Below, piece by piece: positions 51,671 to 60,313 of a stretch of 64,000 bases of DNA (position 1 is the stretch's first letter; each line of letters starts with the position of its first letter). A model generated the notes under the pieces. The model was not told the DNA's origin and made no database searches. It worked only from the letters and a program-made list of their open reading frames with translations. The DNA comes from Apodemia mormo. Lineage: Eukaryota > Arthropoda > Insecta > Lepidoptera > Riodinidae. The stretch lies in contig JAUPFN010000018.1 of the NCBI GenBank assembly GCA_036924255.1, positions 10,001 through 74,000 on the forward strand. The letters run 5' to 3'. The translations under genes and the position numbers were made by a program.

Positions 51671-54600
51671 TCACGGGGGACGGAGCAGGGCCTGGTAGGC
51701 CCGCCGCCGCACCCCCGTGCGTCTCCGGCGGATCGGGTCAGGGTTGGCCGCAGCCTCCCTTTCCCTCTCCGCCGTCTCCTTCTGCGACATCACGTCCTCG
51801 CAGAAGGAGAGGACGGCCGTCCACGACTCTTCGCTCTCGACCATTGCTTTTACAACGGTCGGGAGCGAGAGATCCACCCCGATGGCATCGCGCAGGACAC
51901 TACGCTGCACTGCCCACGAAGGGCACCCCTCGAGGGTGTGCTGCGCCGTGTCCTCGCTGCCCGCACAATGGTGGCAATCGGTCGTCGGCTCACGTTGGGC
52001 GATTCGACACAGGTACTTTCCAAAGCATCCATGCCCGGAAAGCACCTGTGTGAGCCGGAACGTGAGCCGCCCGTGCCGCCTGTCCAGCCAGTTTTGAAGA
52101 ACCGGCCGGACAGCCTCGACAGTCCGTCGGCCGGCCGTTGGATCGGCCAGCCGCTCCGCCCATCTACGGACGGTGGACCGTCGAAGGTGGGACTTCCACC
52201 TTTCCGTCACCGTTGGCTGTTCGCCGCCGGACCGCAGCTCCTGGCGCCGCTCGTAGAGCCTTGCCAGTGCCGCGGCCTCCAGATCCCACGGCGGCGAACC
52301 CGCCAACACGCACGCCGCCTCCGTCGAGATGGTGCGATAGCCCCGAATGGCCCTGATCGCCATCACCCTCTGCGGTTGTCGCAAGAGGGCGATGGTGGCG
52401 CTTCGCAGCGCCGGAGCCCAGACAGGGGCTCCGTACAGGGCCATCGAGCGCACCACCCCGAGGTACAGGCGGCGGCAGGCCACACTCGGCCCCCCGAGAT
52501 TCGGCAGCAGCCGCGAGAGAGCGGCGGCCGCCGCCATGAGACGGGGGACCAGGCGACGGAAATGCTCGCGGAAGTCCCAGCGGCTATCGAGGACGAGTCC
52601 GAGGTACTTCATATCGGACCCGACCTCGATTCGGACACCGCTAACCACGATGTGGGCCCCCGGAGGTGGCGCAGCCCTCGGCCTGTGGAAACACAAGGCC
52701 TCGGACTTTTCGAGCGCCACCTCGAGGCCCAGAGCGCGGATTCGCGCGACGACCGACGCCACGCCTGCCGTTGCCAGGCGGGCGGCCTCACGGTAGTTTG
52801 CCCCGCGGGCCGTGACCAGGGTGTCGTCCGCATAACACGTCACCCTGACGCCCGCGGGGAGAGCGCCCCGCAGCACCCAATCGTATCCGATGTTCCACAA
52901 GAGGGGGCCCAGTACCGACCCTTGCGGAACACCGCACACCATCTCCCGAGTCTCCAGTCCGCCCGACCGCCCCTGATACTGGACGTACCTTTGACTGAGG
53001 TAGTCCCCGATCAGGCGACGGAGGTAGAGAGGCACTTTATGGTGTTTTAGTGCCTCCCTGATGCAGCTCCACGGCATGGTGTTGAAAGCGTTCGCTATGT
53101 CTAGCGAAACCGCCAACAACACCCCACCGCGGGCGACAACCTCCTCCGAGTCGGCCTTGACGCGATTGATCGCGTCGATCGTCGAAAGGCCGGCCCGGAA
53201 CCCAAACTGGGCGTTCGCCAAATCGGGACCTACCTCAGTCATATGCTCGACGAGGCGTGCAGCTATTATTCTCTCGAATAGCTTACACACCTCGTCGAGC
53301 AACACGATGGGGCGGTAGGCGGAGGGAGACTCTGCGGGGCGTCCGTCCTTCCGCAACAGGACCAAACTACCCACCTTCCACACTCTGGGGAACCGTCCCG
53401 ACTCCAAGCAGCCATTGAAGAGCCGCCGGAGCCGGTCCCCTAGGACGTCGAGGGCCAAGACCAAGACGCGACCGTGTACTCCATCTGGCCCGGGCGCTGT
53501 GTTTTTCGCCCGGAGCTTGTCCACGGCCGCGTCGAACTCCTCGCTCGTGAGCTCAGCGACCCCGCTATCTTCCTCCTCACCACCGGCGCCACCTCTACGC
53601 GGCGCCATAGCGGGGGGGACGTGTTCCGCCCGATGTGGAAACAGGGCGGACACGACGTCCCTCACGAAGTGGTGGTCGAGACTCTGGGTCAGCGGAGGCG
53701 CCCAGGGGCGTAGTTTGCCCCTGACGGACTTATACGGGCGCCCCCACGGATCATTGTCCAGAGTCCCGAGCAGCTCCTCGCGCGCTTGGGTCTTGGCCCT
53801 GCTGATGGCGAGCTGTAGGGTCTTTTTCTTCGTCCTGTAGACCTCGTACAGCTCGCGCTCCGTCGTCTCGTCGCGGTGCCGTCTTCTTCGGCACCTGGTG
53901 TACATACGCCTGGCCGCCACGCTCTCCACGCGGAGCGCGGCGATGTGGTCAGACCACCAGTACACCTGGCGACGAGAGGGGGGCGGCTTGGCCCGGGGCA
54001 TCGACGCGTCGCACACTTGCGTCAACGCCCGCCGGAACCATTCCGCCTCCTCATCTACCCTCACAGGCCCGGCGGGTTGCGGTTGCCAGGCCTGGACGAC
54101 GGAGGCCTCCAGCAGAGCGTCTCTGTCGAGACGCCCCAACGTCCGCCTAGGGAGTGGCGGGACTCTACCTCTCGCGGGGCTCATGCCCGGGGTCGCCGAC
54201 GAGGCGGAGACGTCGAATCTGACGTATAGGTGGTCCGACAGCGTCTCCACCCCATCGAGGACTCTCCAATCCCGGACACGGCGTGCTACAGCAGGGCTAG
54301 CGAACGAAACGTCCACTATCGAACCGCCCTGCTGTCTCACGCAAGTGAAGGTCGACCCCCTATTTAGGATGCAGAGGCCGACCAACACTGCCCACTCTTC
54401 CAGCGCGCTGCCTCGCGAGTCGGTGACGGGGGACCCCCATGCCGAGGATTTGGCATTGAAGTCCCCCATCACGATCACAGGGCGAGGATCGGCCCGTCTG
54501 ACGAGAGCCTCAACCTCGCCCAAGAACGACTCGAATTCGGCGAAGCAGCGGCTGGGCGAAAAGTAGCATCCCACCACTACGGTTCCCTCACATTCTACTG

Positions 54601-54841
54601 CGACGAAGCCCCGGCCACGACCAACTACACCGGAGACCGGGGCTACGACCGAAGTGACGATGGCCACCAAGCCGTCCAAGTCCCCCACCCAATTAGCTCT
54701 AGAGGGGACAAAGTACGGCTCAGCGGCCACAGCGACGCCGATATTCCACTCCGCCAGGGACTGCATAAATAGATCTTGTGCCCCGGCAGAGTGGTTCAAA
54801 TTCGCCTGTAGGAAGCGATGGATTGGGCCCGCTAGGGCCAT
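51671..54841 (-). CDS. ORF2 endonuclease/reverse transcriptase of E16 (1056 aa)
   Basis: Start set at ATG 54841-54839 in TAATG; the frame is open further upstream (to about 55024) but only through ORF1 sequence in another frame. All catalytic motifs are present: AEPY, GDFNAKS, SDH, SLDIANAF, CYADD (670-673), and zinc finger C956-C959-H968-C973. Near-identical to E12 and E15 ORF2. Full length; likely competent if expressed. Confidence 0.95.
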   Translation of the reverse strand: MALAGPIHRFLQANLNHSAGAQDLFMQSLAEWNIGVAVAAEPYFVPSRANWVGDLDGLVAIVTSVVAPVSGVVGRGRGFVAVECEGTVVVGCYFSPSRCFAEFESFLGEVEALVRRADPRPVIVMGDFNAKSSAWGSPVTDSRGSALEEWAVLVGLCILNRGSTFTCVRQQGGSIVDVSFASPAVARRVRDWRVLDGVETLSDHLYVRFDVSASSATPGMSPARGRVPPLPRRTLGRLDRDALLEASVVQAWQPQPAGPVRVDEEAEWFRRALTQVCDASMPRAKPPPSRRQVYWWSDHIAALRVESVAARRMYTRCRRRRHRDETTERELYEVYRTKKKTLQLAISRAKTQAREELLGTLDNDPWGRPYKSVRGKLRPWAPPLTQSLDHHFVRDVVSALFPHRAEHVPPAMAPRRGGAGGEEEDSGVAELTSEEFDAAVDKLRAKNTAPGPDGVHGRVLVLALDVLGDRLRRLFNGCLESGRFPRVWKVGSLVLLRKDGRPAESPSAYRPIVLLDEVCKLFERIIAARLVEHMTEVGPDLANAQFGFRAGLSTIDAINRVKADSEEVVARGGVLLAVSLDIANAFNTMPWSCIREALKHHKVPLYLRRLIGDYLSQRYVQYQGRSGGLETREMVCGVPQGSVLGPLLWNIGYDWVLRGALPAGVRVTCYADDTLVTARGANYREAARLATAGVASVVARIRALGLEVALEKSEALCFHRPRAAPPPGAHIVVSGVRIEVGSDMKYLGLVLDSRWDFREHFRRLVPRLMAAAAALSRLLPNLGGPSVACRRLYLGVVRSMALYGAPVWAPALRSATIALLRQPQRVMAIRAIRGYRTISTEAACVLAGSPPWDLEAAALARLYERRQELRSGGEQPTVTERWKSHLRRSTVRRWAERLADPTAGRRTVEAVRPVLQNWLDRRHGRLTFRLTQVLSGHGCFGKYLCRIAQREPTTDCHHCAGSEDTAQHTLEGCPSWAVQRSVLRDAIGVDLSLPTVVKAMVESEESWTAVLSFCEDVMSQKETAEREREAAANPDPIRRRRTGVRRRAYQALLRPP

Positions 54842-54843
54842 TA
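54839..54843 (-). promoter_or_regulatory. TAATG stop-start coupling site, E16
   Basis: TAA (54843-54841) overlaps ATG (54841-54839) by one base. Confidence 0.88.
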
Positions 54844-56931
54844 TTTTGTTTCCATCGCCTCCCCGCGACCCAACCCTGAAGTGGATGGGGCGGGCGTTGC
54901 CGGTGCCGTTGTGGCGCCGGCTGCAGCCTCTCTGCCCCGTCGGGGCTTGGGCAGGGTTCCCTTGCAAGTGGGAGCCCCAGCCCTGTGATTTGCAGGACGA
55001 CCCGCTGCCAAACATACGGAGCAACGCGGGTCGCCCGAACAGGCGGCGGCCTTATGCCCCATCTGACCGCAGCGGAAGCACTCGCCGCTGCGGTCGACTT
55101 CAGATGTGCACTGCACTCCGGTGTGTCCAACGACGAGGCACCGGAAGCAGCGCATGCGCCTGGTGGGCAGCACCCGCACCTGTGCGGACACCCACCCTAC
55201 CAGGAGCCTGGAGCTTGCCACCTTTTTAGCGGCGGCCACCGGGCAGCGGATGAAAATCGTGCCGCTACCCGATGGGGCAAAACGCACCTGCCCCGCCTTG
55301 ATTGAGTCGGCAGGGCAGCCTCCGCATTTGGCCACGGCCTCTACCACCTCCGCTGTTGTGACAGATTCGTCAAGCCCCGAGATGCGCATTTCCGCGCACT
55401 TCTCGGGCCTGGCAATCTTGACACTTTCAGCTGGCAGCACCTCCCGCAGCTTTTGTGCGAGTTGGTCCGCCTTCGCAGAACTCGCAGCCCCCGGCACCTC
55501 TAAGATACGGGCGCCAGTGGCGGCTCTTCTGACTTTCAGCCCCGGGATGCCTAGCTCAGCGATGGACACTTTCTCTTTCGCTTGAGCTAGGACAGTTGCA
55601 TAGCTCGCGCCGTTTTCGGTCGCTCCGGGCTGCAGCGTCAAGACGACGGCCGCAGACCGGGGCGGGCGCAGGCGCGGTGCAGTTTTCCCACTCTTTTCTT
55701 CTTTTGTCCTCTCCTGGGGCTTCGATGGAGGAGAGGACGCCTTCTTCTTCTTTGGCGCCCTCTTCTTCTTCTTCTTCCTTTTCTTCTTCTCAACCTGGGT
55801 CCACCCCTCCTCAACTGGGGCGTCCCGAGCGGGAGAAGAAGAAGGCTCCGATGCTACCACTGGGGCCGCAACAGGCTTGGCGCTTTGGCCTTTACCCTTG
55901 CCTTTTCCCTTTGTGGGCTTGGGCGCCTGCGACCCCGCAACAACTTCGGCGGCAGTCTGCCTCTTTGCGGTTTCAACGACCGGTTTGGCCACTGCAACTG
56001 CCTCCACCTTTTTCAGGTCCCCGCGTAACGGGGGACGAATGCGTTTTTCCGGCAGGAGCCGGTCCGACACGGAGGCCATCTTGGCGTCCATCATGTTGCC
56101 CACCTGCAACATGATACGCCCCAACATGACCTCTTCCCTCTCTTCTGTCGATTGGCCCACTGCCGGCTCAAACCTTCGCCTTCCAAGATCGGCGCGAATT
56201 GCGGCCAACTCTGTGCGCATCTCCGCCAGTTGTTTCTCTTGGCGGGCATTTGCAGCGCGGAGCAGCTCCACTTCTTCGCCGGTGGTTCTACTCTTAAGGG
56301 CCGTCACCGCCTCTTGGATGGCCTCCGCCGCTTGTTTGAGGGAGCGCACCATGGTTCCCTTGAGTTGGCCAGATTTTTTGGCTACGCTCAGGATTAGGTC
56401 CACCCCGGTCTGAGCGTGGGCAGCCAGCTCTTCTGAGGAGCGCTCCTCGCCTCCAGTTTTCGCCAGGGCTTTGGCCATGCCGAGTATTTGTTCTTCGGCC
56501 AGAACCCCGACCTCCTCCTTTTTCGCCTTTAGAAAGGCCTCCTTAGCCTTTCGTAGGCCCACGTATGCGCCCGTAGTTGGCGGGCGCCCTCTTCCACGTT
56601 TTGCTGACGCCGACCTACTGTACGCCTCCTCGCCAGCCGTGTCATCGGAGTCCATCCCAGATTCGCTGTCACCCGGGACGGGCCTCTTTCGCCACAGCCG
56701 GCCATTACGCAATCCTGATGAATCAGAAGCGACCGTCACTAGAGTGCCAGTCGAGCTATCCGACTCGGACAGAACCACTTCCTCCATCGTTTCGTGGCCT
56801 TCACGGCCCACTACCTCCTCAGTTTGGCCTTCACGGCCCACCTTCTCTTCGATTTGGCCTTCGCGGCCCACCTTCACGTCTTTTTGGCTATCACAGCCCT
56901 CCACCAAAGCGTCAAAAGTTTTTGTATCCAT
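54841..56931 (-). CDS. ORF1 Gag-like protein of E16 (696 aa)
   Basis: ATG at 56931-56929; an in-frame GTG lies four codons upstream. GREGQ repeats, Ser/Asp-rich region, AT-hook-like KRGRGRPP, heptad-rich helices, Lys-rich linkers, RRM-like core, knuckles CFRCLVVGHTGVQC and CFRCGQMGHKAAAC, third cluster CSVCLAAGRPANHR, EAMETK end. Differs from E15 by scattered substitutions, e.g. GLDESVTTAEV versus GLDDSVTTAEV; the E16 form is the one found in chimera E18. Uninterrupted. Confidence 0.93.
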   Translation of the reverse strand: MDTKTFDALVEGCDSQKDVKVGREGQIEEKVGREGQTEEVVGREGHETMEEVVLSESDSSTGTLVTVASDSSGLRNGRLWRKRPVPGDSESGMDSDDTAGEEAYSRSASAKRGRGRPPTTGAYVGLRKAKEAFLKAKKEEVGVLAEEQILGMAKALAKTGGEERSSEELAAHAQTGVDLILSVAKKSGQLKGTMVRSLKQAAEAIQEAVTALKSRTTGEEVELLRAANARQEKQLAEMRTELAAIRADLGRRRFEPAVGQSTEEREEVMLGRIMLQVGNMMDAKMASVSDRLLPEKRIRPPLRGDLKKVEAVAVAKPVVETAKRQTAAEVVAGSQAPKPTKGKGKGKGQSAKPVAAPVVASEPSSSPARDAPVEEGWTQVEKKKRKKKKKRAPKKKKASSPPSKPQERTKEEKSGKTAPRLRPPRSAAVVLTLQPGATENGASYATVLAQAKEKVSIAELGIPGLKVRRAATGARILEVPGAASSAKADQLAQKLREVLPAESVKIARPEKCAEMRISGLDESVTTAEVVEAVAKCGGCPADSIKAGQVRFAPSGSGTIFIRCPVAAAKKVASSRLLVGWVSAQVRVLPTRRMRCFRCLVVGHTGVQCTSEVDRSGECFRCGQMGHKAAACSGDPRCSVCLAAGRPANHRAGAPTCKGTLPKPRRGREAAAGATTAPATPAPSTSGLGRGEAMETK

Positions 56932-57417
56932 ATTAGTTCCCACGAGTAGAAACAGGATTAAACGCTGCCTAAAAGGCGCCTACAATTATCGCGCCCCGGG
57001 GGTCGGCCGGTACCCGGGCGGGTCCACACTAGCGACTGATAAACCCGTCAGCCATACATCCCGACTTGAGCCGGTCTGCAAACCTCCTCGCGGTGCGTCT
57101 CCGCTTGAGGTTCGGGGAATTTTTTATGGAGAGGTTATCTTCCTCGCGGCCCGGCCACTTAAGGCAAGGCCCTCGGGTCCAGGATCATTGGCCGATAGAC
57201 GTGATCACCGACACCTCCTCTGGACTTACGATATCACGAGCAGGCCGACAGGGCTAGTGCCAGCGATTGCCCGCGCTTACTCCAAATCCACTGTGCCTTC
57301 TGAGAACAGAGGGACACGTGGAGGAGAGTTTGGTCCAATTAGCTTCCCCAAGGTGCTGGCTTGCACCCCAGGTACTAGAGCCCCCCCGCCACGACAAGGC
57401 TTGGAACCATGGGGGGG

Positions 57418-57427
57418 AACCTAACCT

Positions 57428-57430
<3 letters not shown>
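57418..57430 (-). repeat. Telomeric (TTAGG)n tract, 13 nt, off-phase end
   Basis: AACCTAACCTAAC then poly(T): one C short of the usual AACC(TAACC)n, so the E17 3' junction is shifted by one base. Confidence 0.95.
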
Positions 57431-57467
<37 letters not shown>

Positions 57468-60254
57468 TTTTCGCAGGAGAAATGCACTTACGCACAACCG
57501 GGCCACTTTACGCGACCCGAGTGTGGGACTCGCCTAAAACCGGCTCTACCCACTAAAACTCCTGCGCCCGCTTCACTGTGCCGGCTATGGCGGGGAGATG
57601 GTAACCCTTGCACACTATTCCATTGCCCCACCGGCACTCGCCAGCTTACCGGCGACCTTCCCTGCCAAGGAGAGCCTTAGCAATCATCACAAAGGCGCGC
57701 GGTGAGCGGAATCACCGCGCGCATATCCAGTTGGTACTAGGTACCTTGGTCTTTCTGCGGGGGCAGAGTGACCTTTTTCTCCCGGAGGAAGGAGTCACTC
57801 CATCGCTTCCTCCTGCGACGCCCCTGTTGAAATTGGGGCGGACGCTGTTGACGTCTTTGTGGCAGTGGCTCTTCCTTTCCTTTTAGCCTTGGGCAGGGTC
57901 CCCTTACAAGCAAGAGACCCAACCCTATGACCTGCTGGAAGATGCGCTGCCGAGCACACGGAGCACTTAGGTTCACCGTTACAGTCGGTGGCCTTGTGCC
58001 CCTTTTGACCGCAGCGAAAGCACTCGTCGCTGCGGTCGACGTCTGAGGTGCATTGCACCGCTGTGTGCCCAACCATGAGGCATCGGTAGCAGCGCAGGCG
58101 CTTAAAAGGTAGAACCCGCACCCGCGCTACCACCCAACCCACCAAAAGCTTTGATTTTGCGACTAACTTCGCCGCGGCCACTGGGCAACGAACAAACAAG
58201 GTGCCGCTGCCCGACAGGGAGAATCGAAGGCGCCCCGCCTTGACGGAGTCGACGGGGCAACCCCCACATTTGGCCACGGCCTCTGCCACCTCTGCCACGG
58301 TTATAGAATCGTCCAACCCAGAAATGCGCATTTCAGCGCATTTTTCGGGCCGGGCGATTCTTACGGTATCTGCCGGCAAGACCTCCCGCAGCTTTGTAGC
58401 CAGTTGGTCAGCCTTGTCGGCGCTTGTGGCCCCCGGAACTTCTAATATACGGGCACCAGTTGCCCCCTTCCTTAATTTTAGGCCTGGGATGCCCAACTCG
58501 GCAAGCGACACCTTGTCCCTCGCACGAGTTAGGACGGCCGCATAGGTTTCGCCTTTTTCTGCCGCACCAGGCTGCAGCGTCAGAACGACAGCCGCAGACC
58601 GGGGCGGGCGCAACCGTGGCTCCATCCTCTCCTTGTCTTTCTTCTTCCTCGACCTTGGCTTCGTCAGGGAAGAAGAGGCCTTTTCCTTCGGTTTTTCTTT
58701 TTCCTTCCTCTTCTTATTCTTCGTCTTTTTCTTTTTGCCCGCTCGGGTCCACCCCTCCTCGTTTGGAGCGTCCCGAGAGGCAGAAGAAGGAGCCGGTGCC
58801 GTCACTTGGGCCACAACGGACTGGGCACTTTGACTTTTGCCCTTGCCCTTGCCCTTGCCCTTAGTGGGCTTGGGCTTCTGCGACCCAGCGACTTCATCAG
58901 CGGCGGTCGTCATCGTCATTCTGGTGGTGTCCGAAGTTGTTTGAGCAACTGGCACCTCTTCCGTCACTTCTATATCCCCGCGTAGTGGGGGCCTTATTCT
59001 CCTCTCCGGCAGTAGCCGGTCCGCGACAGAGGCCATCTTGGCGTCCATCATGTTGCCTACCTGCAGCATGATGCGACCCAACATGGCCTCCTCTCCGTCT
59101 TCGGTATGGCTCTTCTCGGGTTCGGCCTTGCGCCTGCCCAGTTCGCCGCGGATTTCGGCTATCTCCGCTCGCAGTTCCGCTATCTGCTTCTCTTGACGGT
59201 AGTTCGCTGAGCGGAGTAGATCAACCTCCTCATTAGTGGTGCGTTCTTTCAATGCTGCAACCGCATCTTGGATGGCCCATGCTGCTTGTTTAAGGGCACG
59301 CACCATTGTGCCCTTAAGGTTTTTAGATTTTTGAGCCACGCTCAGGATGAGGTCGCAACCTTTCTGAGCGTGGGCGGCAAGGTCCTCAGCGGAGCGCTCC
59401 TCCTTTCTCGATACTTCGAGGGTTTTGGCCATGGAGAGTATTTGCTCCTCGGCCAAAACCCCGATTTCCTCCTTTTTTGCCCGCAAGAAGGCTTCTTTCG
59501 CTTTCCGGAGGCCGACGTAGGCGCCCGTTGTGGGTGGGCGCCCTCTTGTACGTTTCGCCGGCCCTGTTTGCGACAACTCCTCTCCCGCCGTGTCGTCAGA
59601 GTCCAGCCCGGATTCATGTTCACCCGGGCCGGGCCTCTTCCTTCTTAGCCGGCCGGTTACCTCGACAGTTGAACTGTCAGAGTCCAAGTCTACGCCGTGG
59701 TCTTTGGATGAGACACACGCCCCCGTGGCATGCGCCCCAGCCTCAAAATCGTCATTGTCCAGATCGTAAAGTGAATCGTAGTCCAGTTCGGAATCGCCAG
59801 TGTTATCGGTGCGCAGACCGGCAGACCGCCGGCCCGCGAAGCAGTTTTTGCCCCCCCCAGAGTACGTGGGGCTGCCGGCACCCGAGGGCGCCGGGAGGGA
59901 TTCCCCGGCTTTGCCGGGACCCTCCTGGGTAGACCTTTGAAAACTGCTGTGCTTCATTGTGTTTTGGTGGCCCATTCCGGGTGGGCCTACCCCCGTCTCG
60001 TCAGCGCTCGCCCGATAACCCTACGCCGCGGCACGCCGACCGCGGTTTCGGGGTGATTTTTTAGAGAGGTTTTCTTCCTCCCAGCCCCACAATGGGCTCC
60101 CGGAAACCGGGTTATAAGTGCCGCATCCAAACGCCGTTCTCATGAAGAGAACGGAAAGGAGCGGCGTAGTGGTCCAATTAGTTCCCCAAGGTGCTGGATT
60201 GCACCCCAGGTACTAAGCCCCCCCGCCACGACAAGGCTTGGAACCATGGGGGGG
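57431..60254 (-). mobile_element. E17: complete gag-only element, sister of E4
   Basis: Poly(A) 36 nt (57431-57466), 3' UTR 57467-57794, ORF1 57795-59975, 5' UTR 59976-60254 with normal tip. Nearly identical to E4 along its whole length except part of the Lys-rich linker (about 58640-58960). The inner 3' UTR stem has one change (GGCCCG to GACCCG, + strand), which becomes a G-U wobble in the sense RNA. Confidence 0.93.
57795..59975 (-). CDS. ORF1 Gag-like protein of E17 (726 aa)
   Basis: Gag-only protein, sister copy of E4 ORF1. ATG at 59975-59973 (MGHQNTM). AT-hook-like KRTRGRPP, heptad-rich helices, Lys-rich linker GKKKKTKNKKRKEKEK (differs from E4), RRM-like core, knuckles CYRCLMVGHTAVQC and CFRCGQKGHKATDC, third cluster. 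Ends EEAME. Uninterrupted. Confidence 0.92.
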   Translation of the reverse strand: MGHQNTMKHSSFQRSTQEGPGKAGESLPAPSGAGSPTYSGGGKNCFAGRRSAGLRTDNTGDSELDYDSLYDLDNDDFEAGAHATGACVSSKDHGVDLDSDSSTVEVTGRLRRKRPGPGEHESGLDSDDTAGEELSQTGPAKRTRGRPPTTGAYVGLRKAKEAFLRAKKEEIGVLAEEQILSMAKTLEVSRKEERSAEDLAAHAQKGCDLILSVAQKSKNLKGTMVRALKQAAWAIQDAVAALKERTTNEEVDLLRSANYRQEKQIAELRAEIAEIRGELGRRKAEPEKSHTEDGEEAMLGRIMLQVGNMMDAKMASVADRLLPERRIRPPLRGDIEVTEEVPVAQTTSDTTRMTMTTAADEVAGSQKPKPTKGKGKGKGKSQSAQSVVAQVTAPAPSSASRDAPNEEGWTRAGKKKKTKNKKRKEKEKPKEKASSSLTKPRSRKKKDKERMEPRLRPPRSAAVVLTLQPGAAEKGETYAAVLTRARDKVSLAELGIPGLKLRKGATGARILEVPGATSADKADQLATKLREVLPADTVRIARPEKCAEMRISGLDDSITVAEVAEAVAKCGGCPVDSVKAGRLRFSLSGSGTLFVRCPVAAAKLVAKSKLLVGWVVARVRVLPFKRLRCYRCLMVGHTAVQCTSDVDRSDECFRCGQKGHKATDCNGEPKCSVCSAAHLPAGHRVGSLACKGTLPKAKRKGRATATKTSTASAPISTGASQEEAME

Positions 60255-60271
60255 AACCTAACCTAACCTAA

Positions 60272-60273
<2 letters not shown>
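60255..60273 (-). repeat. Telomeric (TTAGG)n tract, 19 nt
   Basis: AACC(TAACC)3 between E17 and E18. Confidence 0.97.

Positions 60274-60313
<40 letters not shown>

Larger units (their letters stand above)
51337..57417 (-). mobile_element. E16: complete autonomous SART-like element
   Basis: Poly(A) 33 nt (51337-51369), 3' UTR 51370-51670, ORF2 51671-54841, ORF1 54841-56931, 5' UTR 56932-57417, normal tip. Nearly identical to E15. Part of its ORF1 (55187-55660) is the closest match to the autonomous segment captured in E18. Confidence 0.95.

Noticed and set aside
54842..55024. N-terminal extension of E16 ORF2 upstream of TAATG
   Set aside because: The region is ORF1 coding sequence in another frame, and the conserved ATG in TAATG is the start used by all sister copies.
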